Shown: piece by piece, positions 7,902 through 16,148 of the stretch
Position numbering within the stretch: the stretch's first letter is position 1
How the letters are laid out: every line of letters starts with the position of its first letter
Origin: Methylibium sp. NZG
GTDB lineage: Bacteria; Pseudomonadota; Gammaproteobacteria; Burkholderiales; Burkholderiaceae_C
Direction of reading: 5' to 3'
Assembly (NCBI GenBank): GCA_001263235.1
Contig: LGRD01000002.1
Coordinates: forward strand, 372,001-436,000
Length of the DNA stretch: 64,000 nucleotides
The notes under the pieces: generated by a model
Told to the model about the DNA's origin: nothing
Seen by the model: the letters and a program-made list of their open reading frames with translations, nothing else
The model's database searches: none
Translations under genes and position numbers: made by a program

Positions 7902-8876
7902 ATGTCCAACACACCGCGAGGAGATGACGACGTGCCGACCGACCTCGAACGGCTGGACGAAGCCGATGCCTGCCACGACGACGACCCCACGCGCAGCGCC
8001 GATCTGTTGCGCACGATCGACCCGGCACAGTTGCCGCCGCACCGCTGGCCGGGCCTCGCCTACCTGCTCAACCACGTGCTCGGCGAAAAGCTGAACCGCT
8101 GGGACGAAGCGCTGCACCTGCAGCAGCGCCTGATCAGCGCTGCGCAGCCCGAACCGGCGCTGGTGCTGTGGCGCCAGGTGGGCACCGCTGCGCTGCTGGC
8201 GGGCGACACTCCCCGGGCCGACGAGTACACCGCCGCCCTCGCGCACGCCAGCGGCGCACCGGCCGCGCGCTGTGCGGACCTGCTGCAACTCAACGCCGCG
8301 ACGTTTCGGGTGCCGGGCCTGCACACCGGGCCCGCCGCCGATGTGGCGCTGGCCGCGCTGGCGCCGCTCGCGCAGCCCGGCTGGCAGGCCGACTCGCCGC
8401 TCGATGCCAGCGTGGCCGCGTGCGCCAACAACCTCGCCAACGCACTGCTGGAGCAGCCGGTGGCGGCGCTGCGGCAAGGCCCCGCGCGCGCGGCGCTCAC
8501 AGCAGCGGCCGAGCAGGCGCAGCGCTTCTGGCAACGCGCTGGCACCTGGGTGCAGTGTGAACGCGCGCTCTACCTGTGCGCGATGGTGAGCAATGTGCTC
8601 GGCGAAGCGGCCGCCGCACGCGCCCATGCCCTCGCCGCGCTGGCGCTGATCGACGCGAACACTGGCAACCGCGCCGCCGACCCCGCCGAAGACGTGGACC
8701 GCGCCTTCATCGAGCTGGAGCGTTGGCATGCGTGCGCGCAGGCAGGCCTGGCGGGCGAGGCCGCCGAGGCACGGCGCAATGCCGATGCGTTGGCCGCGCG
8801 ATTCGACGACGACGGGCTGACCGCGTGGTTCGCGCAGCGCGTGCAGGCGCTGGCGGCGTTGTCACCCGCTCAGTGA
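7902..8876 (+). CDS. Helical-repeat protein of unknown function
   Basis: About 324 residues, Ala/Leu-rich and cytoplasmic by the absence of signal or membrane segments. The pattern of paired amphipathic helices (WDEALHLQQRLISAAQ, AALLAGDTPRADEYTAALAH, VSNVLGEAAAARAHALAALALI) suggests TPR-like repeats, but I cannot assign a named family. ATG at 7902 is chosen over an in-frame GTG three bases earlier. It diverges from rsmE across about 26 bp, so the two starts nearly abut. Codon bias agrees with a real gene. Confidence 0.75.
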   Translation: MSNTPRGDDDVPTDLERLDEADACHDDDPTRSADLLRTIDPAQLPPHRWPGLAYLLNHVLGEKLNRWDEALHLQQRLISAAQPEPALVLWRQVGTAALLAGDTPRADEYTAALAHASGAPAARCADLLQLNAATFRVPGLHTGPAADVALAALAPLAQPGWQADSPLDASVAACANNLANALLEQPVAALRQGPARAALTAAAEQAQRFWQRAGTWVQCERALYLCAMVSNVLGEAAAARAHALAALALIDANTGNRAADPAEDVDRAFIELERWHACAQAGLAGEAAEARRNADALAARFDDDGLTAWFAQRVQALAALSPAQ

Positions 8877-8945
8877 TTGAAGGCGCGGAGCGCCTCACCG
8901 CCGCACCCCGCTCGTCCGCCGGTCGGCCGAGAGGCCGAGAGGCCC

Positions 8946-9797
8946 TCAAGCAGAGGCCGCGCCCGCCAGCCAGTCCGCCACGATCACGCGCGTGTAGACG
9001 CTCGCCACCTCGTCGATGAAACGCGTGAAGTCGATGTGCGCGGTGTCGTCGGCGCGGTCGGAGATCGTGCGCAGCACGGCGAACGGGCGGCCGAAGTCGA
9101 TGCACACCTGGGCCAGCGCGGCGCCTTCCATCTCGACGGCGAGCACATCAGGCAGCGCCGCGCGCAGGGCCGCGCTCTCGGACTGGCTGGAGATGAAACG
9201 GTCGCCGCTGGCGACGAGGCCGCGGTGCAGCGTGGGGCGGCGCTCACCGCGCCCGCGCTGCGGGCCGGACGCGGTCTCTCCGACCGCTGCGTCGTTCACC
9301 CCATGCTTGCCGAGCTCTGCCGGAGCGCGCGCGCCGAGCAGACTCGCCAGGCCTGTCGCACCGGCCCAGCGCCCCGCATCCTGAAGGCGACGCTGCACGC
9401 TGGCCGCCAGCGCGTCGGCCAGCGGCGCGTCCACGTCGAAGCGCGATCGGCCTGTGAGCGGCACCTCGAAGCGCGGGAACAGCGGCGAGGCGTCCATGTC
9501 GTGCTGGATCAACTGGTGAGCCACCACCACGTCGCCCACGCTCACCCCCGCCCCCAACCCGCCGGCCACGCCGGTGAACACGAGTGGCGCCGCATCGAAG
9601 CGCTGCACCAGCAACGCCGCCGTGGTGGCCGCAGCCACCTTGCCGATGCCTGAGAGCACCAGCACCACCGGCCGGCCGTGGATCTCGCCCTCGTGGAACT
9701 CGCGGCCCGCAAGCTGGTGCCGCACCGGCTGCTGCAACAGCGGCAGCAGGGCACGAAGTTCTTCGTGCATGGCGCTGACGATGGCGATCGGGGGCAT
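8946..9797 (-). CDS. mtnN: 5'-methylthioadenosine/S-adenosylhomocysteine nucleosidase
   Basis: Cleaves the adenine from MTA and SAH in SAM recycling. Family residues are visible: the catalytic acid in VSAMHEE (Glu12), the ribose loop VFTGVAGGLGAGVSVGDVV, the substrate glutamate in AVEMEGAALAQV and the catalytic Asp in TISDRADD. The start at MPPIAIVSAM matches the family. The protein is 283 residues, about 50 longer than usual. The excess is an Arg/Gly/Ala-rich insert just before TLHRGLVASGDRF (roughly 9240-9355) that lacks a counterpart in the core fold. It lies in a surface region, so activity may survive. Confidence 0.88.
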   Translation of the reverse strand: MPPIAIVSAMHEELRALLPLLQQPVRHQLAGREFHEGEIHGRPVVLVLSGIGKVAAATTAALLVQRFDAAPLVFTGVAGGLGAGVSVGDVVVAHQLIQHDMDASPLFPRFEVPLTGRSRFDVDAPLADALAASVQRRLQDAGRWAGATGLASLLGARAPAELGKHGVNDAAVGETASGPQRGRGERRPTLHRGLVASGDRFISSQSESAALRAALPDVLAVEMEGAALAQVCIDFGRPFAVLRTISDRADDTAHIDFTRFIDEVASVYTRVIVADWLAGAASA

Positions 9798-9915
9798 GCG
9801 GGTCGGTGTGGGGCGACGGTGCGGTGATGTTGCCACGCTGAGCGGCGGGCTTGGGCAATGCGGAATCGCGCCCTGTCTGCCCAACGCGCGGGCACCCGCG
9901 TCTCGTTCGGCTGCC

Positions 9916-11394
9916 TCAGCCCTTGCGCCGCCGCATCCAGACCGCCAGCGGCCACAACACCGCCGCAAAGCTCATGACGGCCAGCACCGCCGCCACCGGC
10001 CGGCTGAAGAAGGGCAGCAGGCTGCCGTCGGACTTGATCAGCGACGTGACGAAGTTCTGCTCCACCATCGTGCCCATCACCGCGCCCAACACGAGTGCAG
10101 CCACCGGATAGCCGTTCTTGTCCATGAAGTAGCCGATGAGGCCGAAGGTCGCGACGGTGAACACCAGCGCCAGGTTGTTGCCGGTGGCAAAGGAGCCCAC
10201 GGCGCACAGCAGCACGATCACCGGCATGATGAGTGAGCGCGGCACGTAGAGCACGTAGCGCGCAGATCGAATCATCATGATTCCAAGCGGAATCATGATG
10301 ATGTTCGCGATCATGAACACGATGTAGAGGGCGTACATGCTCGACGCTTTCTCGGTGAACAGCGTCGGCCCCGGGTTCAGGCCCTTCATGTACAGCACGC
10401 CGATGGCGATGGCGGTGATGGTGTCGCCCGGAATGCCGAACAGCAGCGACGGCACCCAGCCCGAGGCCAGGCTGGCGTTGTTGCTGGAGCCGGCTTCGAT
10501 CAGGCCCTCGGGGTGGCCGGTGCCGAACTTCTCAGGCGTCTTCGAGAAGCGCTTGGACATCGCGTAGCTGATCCACGCCGCCATGTCGGCGCCCGCACCC
10601 GGCAGCACGCCGATGATGATGCCGACGATGTTGCCGCGCACCTGCTGCTTGGGGTGCGACTTGGTCAGCGCCCACTGGCCCTTCAGGATGCTGCCGAACT
10701 TTCGCGGCGGCATCACCGGAACGTCACTCGCCTTGTACGCGCGCATCACCTCGGACACCGCGAACACACCCACCAGCACCGGGATGATCTCGACGCCGCC
10801 CAGCAGGTCGGCGATGCCGAAGGTGAAGCGTTGCGCGCCGGCCGGGTTCTCGATGCCGACGCAGGTGATCAGCAGGCCGAGGAACATCGCGGCGATCGCC
10901 TTGATGGGCGACGAGCGCGCGACCATGGTCGCGCACATCAGGCCGAGCAGCGCGAGCCAGAAGTATTCGTAGGTCGAGAACTGGAAGGCCATCTCGGCCA
11001 GGGCCGGCGCCAGCGCGATCAGCGAGATCGTGCCGATGATGCCGCCGATGGCCGAGAACCACAGGCAGATGCCGAGCGCCAGTTCGGGCTGCCCCTTTTG
11101 CGTCATCGCAAAGGCTTCGTCGGTGTACGCCGCCGACGCGGGCGTGCCGGGGATGCGCAGCAGGCAGCCGGGAATGTCGCCCGAGAAGATCGCCATGGCC
11201 GAGGCCGCGATGATGGCCGCGATGGCCGCGATGGGCGACATGTAGAACGTGACCGGCACGAGCAGCGCGGTGGCCATGGTGGCCGAGAGGCCGGGCAATG
11301 CGCCGACCACCAGACCGTAGATCGACGCGAACAGGATGGTCAGCAGCACGTCGGTCTGCATGACCATGAAGAAGCCTTCGACGAGGTGGTTCAT
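9916..11394 (-). CDS. tctA: Tripartite tricarboxylate transporter large permease TctA
   Basis: The large membrane subunit of a TctABC secondary carboxylate importer. The 492-residue protein has about ten to twelve transmembrane segments. It carries the family features GLVVGALPGLSATMATALL near the N-terminus, GDIPGCLLRIPGTPASAAYT, and the second half motif GVLPGAGADMAAWISYAM followed by EAGSSNNASLASGWVPSLLFGIPGD. It follows tctB by 23 bp and ends the tctC-tctB-tctA operon. Confidence 0.95.
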   Translation of the reverse strand: MNHLVEGFFMVMQTDVLLTILFASIYGLVVGALPGLSATMATALLVPVTFYMSPIAAIAAIIAASAMAIFSGDIPGCLLRIPGTPASAAYTDEAFAMTQKGQPELALGICLWFSAIGGIIGTISLIALAPALAEMAFQFSTYEYFWLALLGLMCATMVARSSPIKAIAAMFLGLLITCVGIENPAGAQRFTFGIADLLGGVEIIPVLVGVFAVSEVMRAYKASDVPVMPPRKFGSILKGQWALTKSHPKQQVRGNIVGIIIGVLPGAGADMAAWISYAMSKRFSKTPEKFGTGHPEGLIEAGSSNNASLASGWVPSLLFGIPGDTITAIAIGVLYMKGLNPGPTLFTEKASSMYALYIVFMIANIIMIPLGIMMIRSARYVLYVPRSLIMPVIVLLCAVGSFATGNNLALVFTVATFGLIGYFMDKNGYPVAALVLGAVMGTMVEQNFVTSLIKSDGSLLPFFSRPVAAVLAVMSFAAVLWPLAVWMRRRKG

Positions 11395-11417
11395 CGCGGC
11401 GTCAAGCCTTCATGCCG

Positions 11418-11939
11418 TCAGGCCCACGGGAACTTCAGCAGGCCGAACGGCAGCGGCACGCGCAGCAGCTTGTAGAACACCAGGTGCACCAGCGCGGGCG
11501 CGACCACCGCCAGCGCCACCGCCCACTTCAGCTTGGCGCCCTGGCTCCACGCGAGCGAGAAGACCATCAGCGTGGCCGTGATCCAGAAGCCCAGCCGCTC
11601 CGACGCGAAGTAGTAGAAGAACAGCGCCGCAGGCGGGATCAGCACCTTCCAGCCGTCGTGCAGGAAGCCCTTGACGAAGCCGCGCTCGGGCTGCGCGACG
11701 GCCGCGTCTGCCACATCGCCCGCCTCAGTCGTGACCACCTTCTCGTCTTCTTCGAACGTGCGGCCGACGCCCAGCATGATCAGCACGCCGCACACCAGCA
11801 GCGCCGCGCCGATCACCATCGGGAACACGTTGGGCCCGACCTGCTGGCCCGGCACCGGCGGCAGGCGCGAGCCCCCCCAGTACGCTGCCGAGCCGAGTGC
11901 GACCAGCATCAGCCCGGTCGCCCGGTCGGACACCTTCAT
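11418..11939 (-). CDS. tctB: Tripartite tricarboxylate transporter small permease TctB
   Basis: The small membrane subunit of the Tct importer, about 173 residues with four hydrophobic helices (ATGLMLVALGSAAYWGG, VFPMVIGAALLVCGVLIML, VLIPPAALFFYYFASERLGF, WAVALAVVAPALVHLVFYKL). The PxxxGxxxFP-type signature appears as GQQVGPNVFPMVIG. The ATG at 11939 (MKVSDRATG) fits the family. Another in-frame ATG lies at 11963. A long acidic cytoplasmic loop (FEEDEKVVTTEAGDVADA) separates helices 2 and 3. Confidence 0.9.
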   Translation of the reverse strand: MKVSDRATGLMLVALGSAAYWGGSRLPPVPGQQVGPNVFPMVIGAALLVCGVLIMLGVGRTFEEDEKVVTTEAGDVADAAVAQPERGFVKGFLHDGWKVLIPPAALFFYYFASERLGFWITATLMVFSLAWSQGAKLKWAVALAVVAPALVHLVFYKLLRVPLPFGLLKFPWA

Positions 11940-12029
11940 GGCACCGGCACGTTGATGGAGCAAATCGATGTATCAAGCAGCCGACGCGGAACCGGCTTTG
12001 CCGGGCCGCTGGCGGCGCCCCCAGGGGCC

Positions 12030-12051
12030 AAAAAAGGCCCCCTTCGTGGCC
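12030..12051 (-). terminator. Hairpin with T-run between tctC and tctB
   Basis: On the minus strand a short GGCC...GGCC stem is followed by six T residues. It lies in the 148-bp gap between tctC and tctB, which also holds a GC-rich intergenic sequence. A partial terminator here would make the soluble binding protein more abundant than the permease, as is common for binding-protein-dependent transporters. Readthrough must occur if tctB and tctA share the tctC promoter. Confidence 0.55.
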
Positions 12052-12087
12052 CTTGGGGAGCGCCGCAGGCGCTTCGGGGGTGGGTCA

Positions 12088-13095
12088 TCAGGTCGGCAGC
12101 AAGCCGGCCGCCTTCATCGCGCCACCCATCGCGGTGTTGCCCGCTGCCATGAAGGCCGCAAAGCCCGCCGGGTCGGCCCACTTGACGCCGAAGCCGCGGC
12201 TGGCCATGAAGTCGCGGAACTCCTTCGACTCGTTCGCCTTCTTCAAGGCCGCCACAATTTTGGTGGTGATGTCGGCAGGCAGGCCCGCCGGAGCGGCGAT
12301 GCCGCGCCACGCGCCCACCGAGTAATCAACGCCCGCGCCTTCCTTCAGCGTCGGCACGTTGGCGAACACCGGGTTGCGTTGCGTCGCCATGATCGCCAGC
12401 GACCGCGCCTTGCCGGCCTCGACCAGCGCGCGCGACTCCGGCAGCGAGCAGGTGACGATGTCCACGCCGTTCGCTGCCAGCTCCTGCATGGCCGGGCCGG
12501 CGCCGTTGGACGGCACCCAGGCCACGTGGTTGGGCTTCAGGCCCATCGCCTGCAGCCAGCCGATGAGCGCCAGGTGCCAGATGCCGCCCTGCCCGGTGCC
12601 CGAGGCCTTGAACTTGCCGGCGGGTGAGGCCTTGATCGCCTCGGCCAGCGCCTTGATGTCCGCGTACGGCGACGAGGCACTGACGGTCACGCCGGGTGGG
12701 TCTTCGTTCATCAGCGCCAGCGGCGTGTAGCTGGTCGGGTTCAGCTCGGTGAGCTTTTGCCAATGCATCATCGTGATCTCGACCGTGATCATGCCGATGG
12801 TGTAGCCGTCGGGTGGCGCGGTGGCGATCGCGGAGTGGCCGACCACGCCCGAGCCGCCGGTGCGGTTGACGACGTTGAACGGCTGGCCGAGGTCTTTTTC
12901 GAGCAGGCTGGCGATGATGCGCGCCGTGGCGTCGGTGCCGCCGCCGGCGCCCCACGGGCAGACGATCGTCACTGGCCGGTTCGGCCACGCGCCTTGCGCG
13001 CGTGCGAGGCCGGGGACGAGCGCAGCGGCGCCGAGCGCGCTGGCTGCGGTCAGGACTTGGCGACGCTTGCGTGAGGGGGGGTTCGACTGGGTCAT
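12088..13095 (-). CDS. tctC: Tct/Bug-family periplasmic solute-binding protein
   Basis: A Bug-type binding protein that captures a carboxylate or related small acid for TctAB. The 335-residue product has a twin-arginine-like or Sec leader (SRKRRQVLTAASALGAAAL) cleaved after ARAQG. The mature part shows the Bug features WPNRPVTIVCPWGAGGGTDATAR, NRTGGSGVVGHSAIATAPPDG and VPTLKEGAGVDYSVGAWRGIAAP. The ATG at 13095 is preceded by GAAGAGGAGCGAAC, a good ribosome-binding site. The longer open frame upstream overlaps a neighbour and is discarded. The ligand is unknown. The adjacent sugar-acid genes suggest an aldonate or uronate-type substrate. Confidence 0.93.
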   Translation of the reverse strand: MTQSNPPSRKRRQVLTAASALGAAALVPGLARAQGAWPNRPVTIVCPWGAGGGTDATARIIASLLEKDLGQPFNVVNRTGGSGVVGHSAIATAPPDGYTIGMITVEITMMHWQKLTELNPTSYTPLALMNEDPPGVTVSASSPYADIKALAEAIKASPAGKFKASGTGQGGIWHLALIGWLQAMGLKPNHVAWVPSNGAGPAMQELAANGVDIVTCSLPESRALVEAGKARSLAIMATQRNPVFANVPTLKEGAGVDYSVGAWRGIAAPAGLPADITTKIVAALKKANESKEFRDFMASRGFGVKWADPAGFAAFMAAGNTAMGGAMKAAGLLPT

Positions 13096-13219
13096 GTTCG
13101 CTCCTCTTCGATAGGGTGAGTGGAATCTGGCATCTCGGTGCACGAGCGGCAACGCGGGGAAACCCCCTGTGATTTGCAACGCAACGCTTGCTGCCGGCGG
13201 AACCGCGGCCAGGGCCGCT

Positions 13220-14842
13220 TCACGCGCAGCGCTCGAGCGTCGCCAGCACGCCGCGCTTGCGCAGCGACAGCGTGTGTTGCGCAACCGCGCGCACGAAGCG
13301 CGGGTCGCTGCCGAGCGCGCCGAAGACCGGCGTGAAGGCACAGAACGACGCGATGCGGCGTTGCTCGCGCGCGAGCGAACTCGCTCCGCCCGCGTCGTCG
13401 GCGAGGGCTGCGCCATCTGCGCCATCTAAGCCATCGACTCCATCTGCGACGCTTGCGTCGTTCGCGTCGTTCGCGTCGTCTGATGCCGCGTCAGCGTGTG
13501 CGAGCTGCAGGGCCAGCGCATCGGCCAACGGGTCTTGCACGTCGAACGGTACGCCCGTTTCGTCGCTGCCGCTCAGGTGGTGAATCCACGCCGCGACGGC
13601 CAACGCCAGGCGGTGAACCGGCTGCCCATCACGCAGTCGATCGGCCACCGTGCCGAGCAGGCGCTGCGGCAGCTTCTGCGAGCCGTCCATCGCGATCTGA
13701 TTCGTCTGGTGTTGCAACGCGGGGTTGGCAAAGCGGCGCAGCAGCCGCGCGCGGTAGTCGGCCAGGTCCAGGCCGGGCACGTCCTGCAGCGTGGGTTCGA
13801 TCTCCTCACGCATCAAGGCCTCGACGAAGCGGCGCAGCGCAGGCGCGGTCACCGCCTCGTCCACCGTCTTCAGCCCGGCCATGAAACCCAGGTAGGCCAG
13901 CGTTGAGTGGCTGCCATTGACCATGCGCAGCTTCAAGCGCTCGAAAGGCTGCGCACTCGGCACGAAGCGCGCGCCCCCGTTGATGCCACCCAGTTCCCAA
14001 GGCGGGCGGCCGGCACAGAAGCGGTCTTCGACCACCCACTCCATGAACGGCTCGGCCACCACCGGCCAGGCGTCGCGCAGGCCCAGGCGCGCGCCGATGC
14101 GCTCGCGGTCGGCGTCGGTCGTGCGCGGCACGATGCGGTCGACCATCGAGTTGGGGAAGGTGCAGCGCACCGCGATCCACTCTTGCAGCGCGCCGTCCAC
14201 TTGCTGCGCAAAGGCCAGCACCAGGCCGCGCAAGGTGTCGCCGTTGGCAGGCAGGTTGTCGCACGACAGCAGCGTGAGCGCCGGGAGCCCACGCTGATGG
14301 CGCCGCTGCAGGCCGCGCACGATGAAGCCCACAGCGGTTCGCGGTGCGTTGGCGTGCTGCGGGTCGAGGTCGTGCGCGATGTCGGGGTCGTGCAGATTCA
14401 GCGCGCCGGTGGCGGGGGCGTGGTGGTAGCCCTTCTCGGTGATGGTCAGGCTGACGATGCGGGTGTCCGGGTGGGCGATGCGTTGCAACACGGCGAGCGG
14501 GTCGTCGGGGGCGACCAGCACCTGCATCAACGCGCCGATCACCTGCAGGGCCTCGCGCGGTGTGCCGTCCGGCGCGGTGTCGCGCAGCGCGAGGGTGTAG
14601 AGGCCGCCTTGCGGCGCAAGCGCTGCGTGCGTGTCGGGGTGACGAAGCGAGACGCCGACGATGCCCCAGCCCATTTCGCCGCTGATGTTCAGCGCGGTTT
14701 CGGTGACAGCAGCGAGGTGCGCTCGGGCGAAGCCGCCGATGCCGAGGTGGACGATGCCGCAGCGCAGCGTCTCGCGGGCGTAGCGCGGGCGGGCGATGCC
14801 GCTGCCGAGGGTGGCCAGCGTTGCGGGGGTCAGGCGGTTCAT
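13220..14842 (-). CDS. Mannitol dehydrogenase family protein (fructuronate/tagaturonate reductase-like)
   Basis: NAD(P)-dependent polyol or hexuronate oxidoreductase of the long-chain secondary-alcohol dehydrogenase family. The N-terminal Rossmann domain begins CGIVHLGIGGFARAHLA and holds GWGIVGVSLR. The active-site signature KLRMVNGSHS (Lys, Asn, His of the KxxxxNxxH motif) is intact, followed by YLGFMAGLKTVDEAV. The family includes UxuB, and that fits the neighbouring UxaA homologue. The protein is 540 residues, longer than usual, because of a run of Ala/Asp/Asn/Gly triplets near the C-terminus (13402-13494). The start is MNRLTPATLATLGSG. The upstream open frame is an antisense shadow. Confidence 0.88.
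   Translation of the reverse strand: MNRLTPATLATLGSGIARPRYARETLRCGIVHLGIGGFARAHLAAVTETALNISGEMGWGIVGVSLRHPDTHAALAPQGGLYTLALRDTAPDGTPREALQVIGALMQVLVAPDDPLAVLQRIAHPDTRIVSLTITEKGYHHAPATGALNLHDPDIAHDLDPQHANAPRTAVGFIVRGLQRRHQRGLPALTLLSCDNLPANGDTLRGLVLAFAQQVDGALQEWIAVRCTFPNSMVDRIVPRTTDADRERIGARLGLRDAWPVVAEPFMEWVVEDRFCAGRPPWELGGINGGARFVPSAQPFERLKLRMVNGSHSTLAYLGFMAGLKTVDEAVTAPALRRFVEALMREEIEPTLQDVPGLDLADYRARLLRRFANPALQHQTNQIAMDGSQKLPQRLLGTVADRLRDGQPVHRLALAVAAWIHHLSGSDETGVPFDVQDPLADALALQLAHADAASDDANDANDASVADGVDGLDGADGAALADDAGGASSLAREQRRIASFCAFTPVFGALGSDPRFVRAVAQHTLSLRKRGVLATLERCA
13402..13494 (-). repeat. Degenerate 9-bp tandem repeats inside a coding region
   Basis: About ten 9-bp units (for example GCGCCATCT twice, then related CCATC and GCGTCGTTC units on the plus strand) encode three-residue steps in the dehydrogenase: DAN, DAN, DAS, VAD, GVD, GLD, GAD and so on. 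Every unit is a multiple of three, so slippage changes length without breaking the frame. Confidence 0.8.
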
Positions 14843-14888
14843 CGGCGCCTGTCGAGGGAATGGCCCGGGCCGAGCGTTGCCGCCGCCG

Positions 14889-16148
14889 TCACACCGGCTC
14901 GGCCACCGGCAGGCGCAGCGTCGCCAACGTGTGGTCCACCACCGTGCGCTGGGCATGGCTGCCGCCCAAACGCACGGCGTGGTCGAGGCAGGCTTGCAGG
15001 TGCGCTCGTGCGGCCGCGCTGTCGCCCGCCGACAGGGCGCCGAGGCCCGCCACCCAGCGCAATGCGACGGGCGCGGCCCCATGGCCGGCATCGGCAGCAC
15101 GCTCCAGGCGCGCCGTGCACGCCGCCAGCGCGGTGGCGTCGCGATGCGCGGCGGCCAGCATGGCGAGGTGCATTTCGGCAAAAGCGTTGCCACCGTTCGG
15201 AAACTTGAGCGCCGCGTACGCCGCTGCGGCGGCCCATGGCCCGCGGTCGCGGCCCTGAAGCCCCAGCCGCCACAGCAGCGAGGCCATGTCGGTCATGCCC
15301 ACCAGCGGCAGCGCGTGCCGCAGGTGCGGCTCGATGGAGCCCACCAGGCGGCGCTCGGCCGCGTCGTGCCGGTCGAGGTCGATCTCGCACAACGCGGCGT
15401 GCCAGTGCAGATGGCCGAACAGCATCGCATCGTCGGGGCAGCCGGGCAGCCAGCCGTCGATGAACTGCAACGCCTCGGCAGCATGGCCGCGTTCGAAGTG
15501 CGCATGCATCATCACGTGGGCGGCGTTGCCATTGGCGCTGCGCAGCGCCAGGCTGCGCTGGATGAGGTCGAAGCCGATGTCAGGCCAGCCCGCTTCGGTG
15601 TGCGCCCAGCTCAACTGGGTCAGCACCCACGGGTTGTCGCCGGCATGGTGCGGCGCGATGTGGCGCACGAAGTCGAGCCGCGCCTCGTTGTGGTCTGCGC
15701 GCCCGCTGAACGCAAACAGGCCGAACGCGCCGAGCGCGGTGGACAGCGCCAGCGCGTCGGTCGGCCAGTGACGCGCGTGCTCGACCACGGCCGTCAGCGC
15801 CAGCGCCGGCTTGCCCTCGGCCAGCAAAGCCACCAGGGCGATGTGCGACTGCTCGCGCGCGGTCAGCGCCGCGGCGTTGTGGTGCGCAGCCGCGATGGCG
15901 TCACGCGCGTCGGCGCCCCTGCCTCGCGCCATCAACACGAGCGCCATGGCAGCGTGCGCGAGCGCGAATTCGGGGTCGTGCCCGAGGGCAGCCTGCAACT
16001 CGACGAGCGGGTCGGGCCAGGCGTGCAACTGGCAGTCCACCGCCCTGTCGTAGGCGAGGACAGCTTCGGCCGAGCGGCAGCTCAGGAGGTTGCCGAGGTG
16101 GTCGTGCACGAGCGCGGCGCCAGTCACATGGTGGCGCCCAATTGCCAC
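14889..16148 (-). CDS. TTC38-like tetratricopeptide repeat protein
   Basis: A soluble 419-residue helical-repeat protein resembling the TTC38 family: LSCRSAEAVLAYDRAVDCQL near the N-terminus, then repeat units such as HDPEFALAHAAMALVLMARG, HYN-like TAREQSHIALVALLAEG and HHAGDNPWVLTQLSWAHTEAG. The function of bacterial TTC38-like proteins is not established. The start shown (MAIGRHHVTG) overlaps the upstream gene's 3' end by 25 bases. A later start is possible. It lies between the dehydratase and dehydrogenase genes in the same direction, so it is probably cotranscribed with sugar-acid catabolism. Confidence 0.8.
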   Translation of the reverse strand: MAIGRHHVTGAALVHDHLGNLLSCRSAEAVLAYDRAVDCQLHAWPDPLVELQAALGHDPEFALAHAAMALVLMARGRGADARDAIAAAHHNAAALTAREQSHIALVALLAEGKPALALTAVVEHARHWPTDALALSTALGAFGLFAFSGRADHNEARLDFVRHIAPHHAGDNPWVLTQLSWAHTEAGWPDIGFDLIQRSLALRSANGNAAHVMMHAHFERGHAAEALQFIDGWLPGCPDDAMLFGHLHWHAALCEIDLDRHDAAERRLVGSIEPHLRHALPLVGMTDMASLLWRLGLQGRDRGPWAAAAAYAALKFPNGGNAFAEMHLAMLAAAHRDATALAACTARLERAADAGHGAAPVALRWVAGLGALSAGDSAAARAHLQACLDHAVRLGGSHAQRTVVDHTLATLRLPVAEPV

